DNA of 10,458 nt from Deltaproteobacteria bacterium. Its GTDB lineage: Bacteria; Desulfobacterota; Desulfobacteria; Desulfobacterales; Desulfobacteraceae. Of this stretch, positions 1 to 6,340 are shown piece by piece. Position 1 is the stretch's first letter. Each line of letters starts with the position of its first letter. The notes under the pieces were generated by a model. That model made no database searches. It had not been told where the DNA came from and worked only from the letters and a program-made list of their open reading frames with translations. A program made the translations under genes and the position numbers. The stretch spans positions 1 to 10,458 of the forward strand of contig JAFCZY010000035.1 in assembly GCA_019314105.1 (NCBI GenBank), in the 5' to 3' direction.

Positions 1-1
1 C

Positions 2-1096
2 CTTGAGCATAAAGTGATTGAGAGGACAGAGCGGCTGACAAGCAGTGAACATAAGTGCCGCAGAATATTTGAGCAATCTCTGGATACCATTATTGTCACA
101 GACAGTGAGTTCAAAATCATGGAGATTAATCCGGCCGGGATTATATTAACCGGATACACCCGCGATGAAATGATCATGGGAAAAATGACGGCGGGCAATT
201 TTTTTGCTGATTTTTCTGAATGGGAAAAAATCCATAACAAGATCGCTTCAAAAGAATATATTTTAAATGAGGAAGCCGAATTTTTAAGACCGGACAATGA
301 CTCCTTATTTGTTCTGATAACGGGTGGGATTGATTATGGAGCGTTTGGATGTGCAAAAACCTATCATTTCATCATTAAGAATGTGAATGAAAAACGGCAG
401 ATGGAACGGCAGATCGCCCAGGCAGATAAGCTGGCTGCCCTAGGGGAACTGTCCGCCGGTGTGGCCCATGAGATCAACAATCCTTTGGGGATTATTCTTG
501 GGTACACACAGCTTTTGTTAAAACTGGAACCCGAACATAAAGATGATTTAAAAATTATAGAAAAACATGTGCAGAATTGTAAAACAGTTGTGTCTGACCT
601 TCTTTCCTTTTCGCGAAAAGGCTCTTCCGAATTGAGTATTATTGATATCAACAAGGTGGTTGATGGTGTGGTTAAATTTTTATCCAATCATTCTGATTTC
701 AGAAATATTGAAATGTCGCTGAATCCTTATACGGAAGACAGGCTTAATATTCTTGGAAATGAACAAGAGCTTGGACAGGTGATTATAAATCTGGTGATCA
801 ATGCCTGTCATGCCGTTGAGGGGAAAGGCAATATTGATATTACCACGCAAAGAACAGACCAAGATAAAATTCTGATTATGGTAAAGGATAATGGAAAAGG
901 GATTGATAAAAAGAATTTAACCAGAATTTTTGATCCGTTTTTTACGACTAAACCAGTGGGTCAGGGAACAGGCCTTGGACTTTCTGTCGGATATGGTATT
1001 ATTAAACGACACCAGGGAGATATCCGTGTAAAAAGCAGCGAAGGAATGGGAACATTATTCACCATTAGCCTTCCTGCTGATAGAACGATGGATTAA
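2..1096 (+). CDS. PAS-domain sensor histidine kinase, 5' end outside window
   Basis: This is the C-terminal part of a sensor kinase that autophosphorylates on histidine and passes the phosphate to a response regulator, almost certainly the next gene. The reading frame is open to the left edge; a GTG at 14 is only an internal valine or a weak start, so the N-terminus is missing. Numbering from that GTG, residues about 15-125 form a PAS domain (ESL-type start, NPAG, GYTRDEM). The H-box AHEINNPLG holds the phospho-accepting His152, the N-box is NLVINACHAV around 259-268, G1 is DNGKGI at 292, then FDPFFTTK, and G2 is GQGTGLGL near 317. These are all intact, so the kinase should be active. There is no membrane segment in the visible part; a membrane-bound sensor domain could lie upstream of the window. 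It resembles AtoS/ZraS-type kinases that work with sigma-54 activators. The signal is unknown. Confidence 0.93.
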   Translation, partial: LEHKVIERTERLTSSEHKCRRIFEQSLDTIIVTDSEFKIMEINPAGIILTGYTRDEMIMGKMTAGNFFADFSEWEKIHNKIASKEYILNEEAEFLRPDNDSLFVLITGGIDYGAFGCAKTYHFIIKNVNEKRQMERQIAQADKLAALGELSAGVAHEINNPLGIILGYTQLLLKLEPEHKDDLKIIEKHVQNCKTVVSDLLSFSRKGSSELSIIDINKVVDGVVKFLSNHSDFRNIEMSLNPYTEDRLNILGNEQELGQVIINLVINACHAVEGKGNIDITTQRTDQDKILIMVKDNGKGIDKKNLTRIFDPFFTTKPVGQGTGLGLSVGYGIIKRHQGDIRVKSSEGMGTLFTISLPADRTMD

Positions 1097-1115
1097 GTGT
1101 GACCAGGGGATGAAA

Positions 1116-2507
1116 ATGAAAGCAAACATACTTGCAGTTGATGATGAAAAAGATATGACACGGCTTTTGCAAAGGACCCTTGAACCAGAAATTAATTGCA
1201 GGGTTTCCATGGCGGTTTCAGCAAAAATGGCCATGTCGATTCTTGAGCAAGAGGAGTTTGACCTGGTCATTTGTGATATCAGGATGCCGGGTATGGACGG
1301 GTTTGAACTGCTTGAGCATATGCGGTCACATTATCCTGATTTAACCGTGGTCATGCTGACCGCTTTCGGCAATATTGAGTCTGAGGTAAAGGCCATTAAA
1401 AAAGGGGCCTATGATTTTATTCCTAAACCCTTTGACCAGGATGAAATCATTTTTAAAATTCAAAAAGCCCTTGAAAGAAGCTTATTGCTAAAGGAAAATA
1501 AGCGACTTTTAAAAGAAAAAGAGATCCGCCCATCTCAATTAATTGGGAAAAGTGACCCCATGCAAAGGGTGTTTGATCAAATCAATCTGGTTGCATCAAG
1601 CGATGTTACAGTGCTGCTCACAGGAGAATCAGGAACAGGGAAAGATCTGGCTGCAAGATCCATTCATGCGTTGAGTCCACGAAAAGATAAAAGGTTTATC
1701 CCTGTCAATTGCCCGACCATTCCGGAACCCATTCTGGAAAGTGAATTATTCGGGTATAAAAAGGGTGCATTTACCAATGCCACTCGTGACAATGACGGAC
1801 TTTTCCAGGAAGCGGACAAAGGAACAATTTTTCTGGACGAAATCGGGGATATCGGGCCTTCCATCCAGACAAAATTATTAAGAGTCCTCCAGGAAAAGGA
1901 AATAAAACCCCTTGGGGACACAAAAGTCAAAAAAGTGGATGTGCGGATCATTGCATCCACCAACAGAAATCTTAAACAGAAGATCGCCGATAAAGAATTC
2001 AGGGAAGATTTTTTTTACCGGCTGAATGTCCTTCCCATTGAACTGCCGCCGTTAAGAGACAGAATAACCGATATCCCGATCCTTGCCGAACACCTTGTGG
2101 AAAAGCATTGCAAAAAACTGAAAAAAGAGCCCAAAATGATTTCCCAGGATGTAATGGATCTTTTGCTGAAGCAGCCATGGCCTGGAAACGTAAGGGAGCT
2201 TGAAAATATTCTTGTCCAGGGGATTCTTTATTCAAAAAAGAATATCATTGTCCTGTCTGATATACCCTTAAAAGATGCAGGACAAAAAAAATATGAGTTT
2301 AAAGAATCTGACACCAGCATTTCATCGCTGCCCTATAAAGAAGCAAAAGAAAAAATACTCCATGAGTTTAACCACGATTATATCGGTGCCAAGCTCTCCA
2401 TGACCACCGGCAATATCACCCGGGCGGCCAAGCACTGCCATATGGACCGGCAGGCCCTGCAGCAGATCATGAAACGGTTTGATATTGATCCTGAACTTTT
2501 TCGTTAA
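1116..2507 (+). CDS. Sigma-54-dependent response regulator (NtrC/AtoC type)
   Basis: This is a transcription activator that uses ATP to open sigma-54 RNA polymerase promoters once phosphorylated by its partner kinase. Two ATGs in frame compete: 1110 touches the AGGGG ribosome site directly, whereas 1116 sits about 6 bases after it, so I prefer 1116 (463 residues). Counting from the 1110 ATG, a receiver domain (about 5-120) has acidic DD at 11-12, phospho-acceptor Asp56, Thr84 and Lys106. An AAA+ domain (about 144-375) has Walker A GESGTGKD at 172-179, the sigma-54 contact loop GAFTNA at 219-224, Walker B TIFLDE at 239-244, and the sensor II segment PWPGNVRELEN. A Fis-type helix-turn-helix follows at the C-terminus (GNITRAAKHCHMDRQALQQ). 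The contact loop departs from the usual GAFTGA. The gene starts 19 bases after the kinase stop, so the two are co-transcribed. No sigma-54 promoter could be recognised by eye in the window, so the target is unknown. Confidence 0.95.
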   Translation: MKANILAVDDEKDMTRLLQRTLEPEINCRVSMAVSAKMAMSILEQEEFDLVICDIRMPGMDGFELLEHMRSHYPDLTVVMLTAFGNIESEVKAIKKGAYDFIPKPFDQDEIIFKIQKALERSLLLKENKRLLKEKEIRPSQLIGKSDPMQRVFDQINLVASSDVTVLLTGESGTGKDLAARSIHALSPRKDKRFIPVNCPTIPEPILESELFGYKKGAFTNATRDNDGLFQEADKGTIFLDEIGDIGPSIQTKLLRVLQEKEIKPLGDTKVKKVDVRIIASTNRNLKQKIADKEFREDFFYRLNVLPIELPPLRDRITDIPILAEHLVEKHCKKLKKEPKMISQDVMDLLLKQPWPGNVRELENILVQGILYSKKNIIVLSDIPLKDAGQKKYEFKESDTSISSLPYKEAKEKILHEFNHDYIGAKLSMTTGNITRAAKHCHMDRQALQQIMKRFDIDPELFR

Positions 2508-2526
2508 ATTACCTGAGAACAAAAGA

Positions 2527-2552
2527 CAAGGCAGAAGTAGATTTCTGCCTTG
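2527..2552 (-). terminator. Hairpin terminator between convergent genes
   Basis: A perfect 10-bp inverted repeat (CAAGGCAGAA / TTCTGCCTTG) with a 6-base loop lies between the stop of the response regulator (2507) and the stop of the convergent small gene (2576). On the minus strand the stem is followed by TCTTTTGTTCT, a reasonable U-rich tract, so it best fits an intrinsic terminator for the small gene. On the plus strand the bases after the stem (CAAATAAAC) are not U-rich, so termination of the kinase/regulator operon here would be weaker. Confidence 0.7.
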
Positions 2553-2575
2553 CAAATAAACATGTGAATCTCCGT

Positions 2576-3013
2576 TTAACGGGTCACCTTTGATAATAGC
2601 TTAAATTCTTCTTTGATCAAATTTTGTTTAATGATATTCTTTTGCTTCCCATCTTGCCCTTCACAAGCAAGGCCAATCATGTTTGCCCAAAGTTTGCTTC
2701 CGCTTTCATTTTTAACTCTAATAAAAACACTGCCTTCGTGTTCCTCATAGCTGACATATTCAACACGGGTCTGGTCTTTCCCACTTTTAACGATATGAAC
2801 TTTCGAATCTTTTATTAATTGATTTGCTTTTTCCACATCTCCTTTTTCGATGTAATCATTTTCTTTTTTAAGATCCTTGAGATCCAGAGCTACAGCAGTC
2901 CCATCTAAAAGTATAAGATTGGGCTCAAATTTGAACCAACCACCCCAGGCACTCCCGCCAAAGACAATAAGAACCATAAAAATAAAACCTATTTTTTTGG
3001 TAATTCCATTCAT
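2576..3013 (-). CDS. Small exported protein of unknown function
   Basis: A 145-residue protein that I do not recognise. An ATG 66 bases further upstream (3079) is possible, but 3013 is preferred because a strong GGAAGGAGG ribosome site lies 9 bases before it and the protein then begins with a standard signal peptide. That signal has the basic start MNGITKK, the hydrophobic run IGFIFMVLIVF, and a probable signal peptidase I site after SAWG. The mature part is about 120 residues, hydrophilic and highly charged. It has a helical lysine/glutamate-rich stretch (LKDLKKEND, EKGDVEKANQLIKD), then a probably beta-rich segment (TRVEYVSYEEHEGSVFIRVKNE), and a single cysteine. It should act in the periplasm. 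It is convergent with the two-component operon and separated from the E1 genes by a 269-base gap with its own promoter candidate, so it is probably a single-gene unit. No enzymatic motif is visible. Confidence 0.75.
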   Translation of the reverse strand: MNGITKKIGFIFMVLIVFGGSAWGGWFKFEPNLILLDGTAVALDLKDLKKENDYIEKGDVEKANQLIKDSKVHIVKSGKDQTRVEYVSYEEHEGSVFIRVKNESGSKLWANMIGLACEGQDGKQKNIIKQNLIKEEFKLLSKVTR

Positions 3014-3131
3014 TTTACACGTCCTCCTTCCAAAATTAAGACAAAAAAAGGCATTCGCCCGGTAATATTGGGAAAACACCTTTGTTTTCTTCTAATTCTG
3101 CTAATACGCCATTGTATTCAGCGGAAATTTT

Positions 3132-3160
3132 AAGCTAAGTTTTATTTTTTAAACTGTCAA
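3132..3160 (-). promoter_or_regulatory. Candidate sigma-70 promoter for the small exported gene
   Basis: On the minus strand a consensus -35 TTGACA (3160-3155) is followed after 17 bases by TAGCTT (3137-3132), a 3-of-6 match to the -10 box. Transcription would begin near 3125, giving a leader of about 110 bases before the ATG at 3013. The -35 and spacing are good and the -10 is weak, so this is a candidate only. Confidence 0.45.
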
Positions 3161-3162
3161 GC

Positions 3163-3180
3163 ATTTTTTTATAAAAAAAT
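3163..3180. promoter_or_regulatory. AT-only palindrome, possible UP element
   Basis: An 18-base perfect palindrome made of two runs of seven A or T around a TA centre (ATTTTTTTATAAAAAAAT) lies 2 bases upstream of the TTGACA box. Its position and composition fit an UP element bound by the RNA polymerase alpha subunit, or a curved-DNA site for a nucleoid protein. The remaining part of the gap, 3181-3282, shows no convincing terminator for the E1 operon that ends at 3283. Confidence 0.4.
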
Positions 3181-3282
3181 ACCCCTTGCCCAATAATTTA
3201 TTGATCCAGATTTTAGCCAGCCTTGCTCGCTATAATGGAATTTTGAATCTGAAACTGAAAAATCTATCCATGCCATATCCTG

Positions 3283-4266
3283 TTATTTTTTCATGGTCTC
3301 CCGAACCGCCAAAACCACGTCTTCGGGGCCAGGCTTGAAAATTTTTTCATGGGTGGGTGCAGTGGGTACCGGAATTTGGGGCGCACCAACTCGCTTAACC
3401 GGACCCTTAAGGGCTTCAAATGCCTCTTCGGCAACCATAGCGGCCAGTTCCGCACCGAATCCACAGAAGCGATTGGCTTCGTGCACAACTACCAGTCGAC
3501 CGGTCTTGCGAACCGAGTCGAGGATGCAGGCCTTGTCCAGAGGTACCAGGGATCGCAGATCAATTACCTCGCAGGAGATTCCCTGCTCACTCAAGGGGTT
3601 AAGTGCCTTCATTACCGTGTACAGGGCCACGCCATAGGCCACTATGGTGCAGTCAGATCCTGGCGAGACCATGCGGGCCTTACCCAGGGGAGTACGAATG
3701 TCGCCGGTCTGTACTTCACCGAGCATCCGATAGAGCATCATGTCCTCTACCACGATGACCGGGTCCGGGTCAAAAATGGCAGTGAGCAGTAAGCCCTTGG
3801 CATCTTCCGGTGTTGATGGCCAAACGATTTTCAGACCCGGGCTGTGTGCTATCCATGATTCAAGGTTGTGGGAGTGCTGACTGCCGGCACCAAAGCCTAC
3901 TCCGGCCTTTACTCGCACTGTCAAAGGAAAACTGGATTTACCACCACTCATATAGCGTAGCTTTCCGGCATGGTTGACCAACATGTCGCTTGCCAGGGTA
4001 ATGAATGGAAAAAACATGATTTCCACCACTGGCCGCAGGCCCATGCAGGAGGCACCTACGGCAAGCCCGGCAATGGCCGCCTCGCTGACCGGCGTATCCT
4101 TCACCCGTCTTGGACCGAATTTTTTCAGAAGATCGTAGGTGGCCATGTTTGAATCCTGGTGTATGGAAACCCCCACTCCTTCGCCCGCGATAAATACATT
4201 CTCATCGGTTTCCATGGAAATCGTAAGGGCTTCATTTAAGGCTTGTCCGAATGTTTTTTGACTCAT
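3283..4266 (-). CDS. ThDP-dependent 2-oxoacid/acetoin dehydrogenase E1, beta subunit
   Basis: This is the beta half of the alpha2beta2 E1 enzyme that decarboxylates a 2-oxoacid (or cleaves acetoin) with thiamine diphosphate and normally hands the acyl group to a lipoyl E2. It has 327 residues, the usual length for the family. The start at 4266 is chosen because AAAGGAG lies 7 bases upstream; an ATG 42 bases further up lies inside the alpha gene. Visible hallmarks are IAGEGVG near residue 26-32, TPVSEAAIAG with the cofactor-activating Glu62, the GSQHSH segment with His131, WPSTPEDAKGLL, and the C-terminal transketolase domain with EVIDLRSLVPLD and VVVHEA. It starts 13 bases after the alpha-subunit stop, so the two are translated as a pair. 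Which 2-oxoacid is used cannot be read from sequence. The base composition is noticeably richer in GC than the neighbouring genes. Confidence 0.93.
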   Translation of the reverse strand: MSQKTFGQALNEALTISMETDENVFIAGEGVGVSIHQDSNMATYDLLKKFGPRRVKDTPVSEAAIAGLAVGASCMGLRPVVEIMFFPFITLASDMLVNHAGKLRYMSGGKSSFPLTVRVKAGVGFGAGSQHSHNLESWIAHSPGLKIVWPSTPEDAKGLLLTAIFDPDPVIVVEDMMLYRMLGEVQTGDIRTPLGKARMVSPGSDCTIVAYGVALYTVMKALNPLSEQGISCEVIDLRSLVPLDKACILDSVRKTGRLVVVHEANRFCGFGAELAAMVAEEAFEALKGPVKRVGAPQIPVPTAPTHEKIFKPGPEDVVLAVRETMKK

Positions 4267-4279
4267 GGTACAACTCCTT

Positions 4280-5266
4280 TCAGGCACTGGGTGGTTGGAC
4301 AAATACATCGGTCAGGGCGGTCTCGGGTCCGGGATACGGACTTTCGTCACCAAAAGCCACGGCAGCTGACACACGCGTCTCGGCATCCTGGTCAATGGTC
4401 TTGATCTGGGCTTGGTTGAGCACGCCATCATTAAGGAGCTTTTGGCGGTAGCGACGGATGGGACACTTGGCCTTCCAGATCGCAAGCTCCCTGAGGTCCA
4501 CATAATGCTGCCGGTCCTGTTCACCATGACCTCGCATGCGGTAGGTCAAAGCTTCCATCAACGCAGGTCCCTTGCCCGAACGGCAATACTCAACCAGCTC
4601 GACGGCGAGATTGTAAACAGCCTCCACATCATTGCCATCCACGTTCTGGCCAGGCATATCGTATCCTTTAGCCCGCTGAAAAATGTGCTGGGTAGCGCAA
4701 TGCTCTTCAAGCCGCTGCGCTCCAGCCCAGCAATTGTTTTCACAGACGAACAAAAGAGGCAGCTTCCAGACGCCGGCCAGATTCATGGCTTCGTGCACGC
4801 TCCCCTCGGCCGCTGCACCATCGCCGAAAAAAACCACGGTTATTCCTTTGGCCCGCTTGTACTGTTGGGCAAAAGCTGCACCAATGGCCAGAGGCGGTCC
4901 TGCACCAACTACAGTGGATGTCATCAAAACATTGACATCTGGTACGGATAGATGCAAGGTTCCAGCCTTGCCACCATTGACGCCTTTGTCTTTGACCATA
5001 ATTTCTGCCATCAGAGAATTTAAATCTGTGCCCCGGGCCAGCAGATGACCGTGGCTGCGGTGGTTACTGATGATGACATCCTCCGGTTTAAGGGCCGAAA
5101 CTATGCCCGTGGCAACTGCCTCTTGGCCATTGGCCAGAATCTGCATACCCGGCATTCGATCGGGCTCTTGACTGAGGGCCACGATCTTTTCCTCGAACTT
5201 GCGTGTCAGGATCATACTTTTATAGAGACGTATCTGAAGGTTTGGAACAATTTGGTTTTTTTTCAT
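4280..5266 (-). CDS. ThDP-dependent 2-oxoacid/acetoin dehydrogenase E1, alpha subunit
   Basis: This is the alpha half of the E1 heterotetramer. It has 328 residues from ATG 5266, chosen because GGGAGG lies 6 bases upstream; an ATG 24 bases earlier has no such site. The thiamine-diphosphate motif is clear: GDG at 148-150, then AAAEGSVHEAMNLA, ending in ENN at 176-178. Other family marks are GQEA at 47-50, HRSHGH around 69-74, GKAGTLH at 99-105, RAKGYDMPG and VDGND. The active-site loop reads YRMRGHGEQD, with Gly248 where many relatives have the serine of RGHS. Because AcoA-type acetoin dehydrogenase and BkdA/PdhA-type enzymes share these motifs, I give only the family. There is no lipoyl E2 or dihydrolipoamide dehydrogenase gene on either side, so the E1 must borrow a partner encoded elsewhere or act without one. 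Confidence 0.93.
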   Translation of the reverse strand: MKKNQIVPNLQIRLYKSMILTRKFEEKIVALSQEPDRMPGMQILANGQEAVATGIVSALKPEDVIISNHRSHGHLLARGTDLNSLMAEIMVKDKGVNGGKAGTLHLSVPDVNVLMTSTVVGAGPPLAIGAAFAQQYKRAKGITVVFFGDGAAAEGSVHEAMNLAGVWKLPLLFVCENNCWAGAQRLEEHCATQHIFQRAKGYDMPGQNVDGNDVEAVYNLAVELVEYCRSGKGPALMEALTYRMRGHGEQDRQHYVDLRELAIWKAKCPIRRYRQKLLNDGVLNQAQIKTIDQDAETRVSAAVAFGDESPYPGPETALTDVFVQPPSA

Positions 5267-5355
5267 CGGGGGCCTCCCTTTTATCTGCAAAAAGAACTGA
5301 ATTGACAGGAAAATTAACCCACTAAGACCCTTTTACCATAAAATACAAAAAAGTC

Positions 5356-5361
5356 ATTATA
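5356..5361 (-). promoter_or_regulatory. Candidate -10 box for the E1 operon
   Basis: The 120-base gap between the nitroreductase stop (5387) and the E1 alpha start (5266) is very AT-rich and contains a perfect TATAAT on the minus strand, about 90 bases before the ATG. No good -35 box lies 16-18 bases upstream, so a factor-dependent promoter or a chance match in AT-rich DNA are both possible. No strong terminator hairpin is visible in this gap. Confidence 0.3.
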
Positions 5362-5386
5362 ATTTTAATAGTTCAAATATCTGCTG

Positions 5387-6016
5387 TTAAAAACTAAGAT
5401 ATCTTGGTTGTATGTTTTTTCTTACTGTCAGCCCTTTAAATTTCTCATTGGGATATCCAAGTGCTATAACTGAATAAACAGCTTCATTTTCATTAACTCC
5501 CAGAGATTTTTTTAATTTTGCATCATTTGCAATAGCATTTACGGCAAAACCGATAAGGCAGGTTCCAAGACCCATGGAGTGCGCTCCTAAAAGAATGTTC
5601 TGTGTTGCAAGGAGTGCATCTTCCGAAGGGCAGCTTGATTTTTTTAATCCACCAACCAGAATGACAGCGGTTGCTCCGTGGAAAAGTTTATCGATGCCTT
5701 GATTTTCATAGAGTTCAATCGTTTCTTTGACAGATTCATAATAGTTCTCCCAATAAAACTGCAGCTTCTTATTGCCAAATAAAGTCAACCCTTTTCTTAG
5801 AAGGGTATTTTTAGACATTTTGTTTAATTTTTTAAAAAACTCTGCGATCTTTACACCAAGTCCGGCAACATCTTTTGTTGTGGGAACAATAGTAAAAATC
5901 CAATCCTGGCAATTTGATCCCGATGGAGCAGTTGTTCCTATTTTTATTAAATCTTCAAGAATATCTTTGTCTATATTTTTATCTTTAAAATTTCTGCATG
6001 ATCTTCTGGAGAGCAT
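5387..6016 (-). CDS. Nitroreductase-family flavoprotein, uninterrupted domain
   Basis: This is an FMN-dependent oxidoreductase of the nitroreductase superfamily. Positions count from the ATG at 6016. Family marks are SRRSCRNFKDK near residue 3 (FMN-phosphate contact), APSGSNCQDW at about 30-39, the helix SEDALLATQNILLGAHSMGLGTCLIGF, and VIALGYPNEKFKGL towards the end. The ATG at 6016 is probably not the natural start. It has no ribosome site, it cuts into the start of the fold, and the frame stays open upstream to 6235 through a ferredoxin-like segment (see the next entry). The DNA is strikingly AT-rich: the row 5701-5760 has 18 G/C in 60. The real substrate of such ferredoxin-nitroreductase proteins in anaerobes is generally unknown. 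The gene follows the CoA-transferase operon in the same direction, but 136 bases separate its likely original ATG from the previous stop. Confidence 0.75.
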   Translation of the reverse strand: MLSRRSCRNFKDKNIDKDILEDLIKIGTTAPSGSNCQDWIFTIVPTTKDVAGLGVKIAEFFKKLNKMSKNTLLRKGLTLFGNKKLQFYWENYYESVKETIELYENQGIDKLFHGATAVILVGGLKKSSCPSEDALLATQNILLGAHSMGLGTCLIGFAVNAIANDAKLKKSLGVNENEAVYSVIALGYPNEKFKGLTVRKNIQPRYLSF

Positions 6017-6204
6017 AAGTCTGACAAGTTCTGATGTTTCAAATTTACCATGTTTAATCCATTTATTTTCATATGAGAACGTATTAAAATCAATTTTACA
6101 AAACTCTGTATTTTTCAGACTTATTGCTTTTCTGGGACAAACTGCAATACAATGTCCGCAGGTAAGTGATTCCTTTCCGGTAATTTGAGCCTTTTTGTTT
6201 TCAT
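6017..6204 (-). pseudogene. Out-of-frame 4Fe-4S leader of the nitroreductase
   Basis: Read in the nitroreductase frame this stretch gives ITGKESLTCGHCIAVCP, a clear ferredoxin-type motif normally fused to the front of such nitroreductases. No ATG, GTG or TTG precedes that motif in frame; a TAG stop lies at 6238-6236. The only good start, ATG 6204-6202 with AGGA nine bases upstream, is in another frame and would give a 27-residue peptide. Adding one A to the A5 run at 6192-6196 would join this ATG to the nitroreductase frame (MKTKKAQITGKES...), giving a protein of about 272 residues. In addition, the first cysteine expected in CxxCGHCxxxCP is a serine (TCA at 6169-6167), and no first cluster motif is found upstream in any frame. 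The gene therefore appears broken or partly decayed; a sequencing error or a slippage event are the alternatives. Confidence 0.55.
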
Positions 6205-6340
6205 ATATTTTAATCCTGGCAAATCTCTGTTTGAACTAAGCTCCATTTGAGAAAGAAGACCCTTGACACTGAGAGCTGGCTCTATATCCATAACTACATT
6301 ATCATAAGCTATATTTTTTGCCGTTCGGCATTCATTATTA

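Noticed and set aside
3072..3089. Inverted repeat GAAAAC-6-GTTTTC in the leader of the small exported gene.
   Set aside because: A six-base AT-rich stem is expected by chance in such AT-rich DNA and it has no repeat partner in the window.
3217..3234. Imperfect hairpin in the sequence after the E1 beta stop, tested as a terminator.
   Set aside because: It pairs as AGC-c-AGC with GCT-c-GCT, interrupted by a mismatch, and is not followed by a U-run on the minus strand.
3014..3282. Search for sigma-54 (-24/-12) promoters in the gaps, because a sigma-54 activator is encoded nearby.
   Set aside because: No pair of GG and GC elements with the required spacing and flanking bases was found by eye here, at 5267-5386 or at 6205-6340.
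3293..5048. Long open frames on the plus strand opposite the E1 genes (for example 3349-3792 and 4412-4951).
   Set aside because: They are shadows caused by the GC-rich codon pattern of the E1 genes. Their translations show no domain sense, and the minus-strand frames carry complete family motifs.
6319..6330. Short inverted repeat TGCCG-TT-CGGCA just downstream of the GctB stop.
   Set aside because: The stem is only five bases with a two-base loop, and the bases following it on the transcribed strand are A-rich, not U-rich, so it is not a credible terminator.
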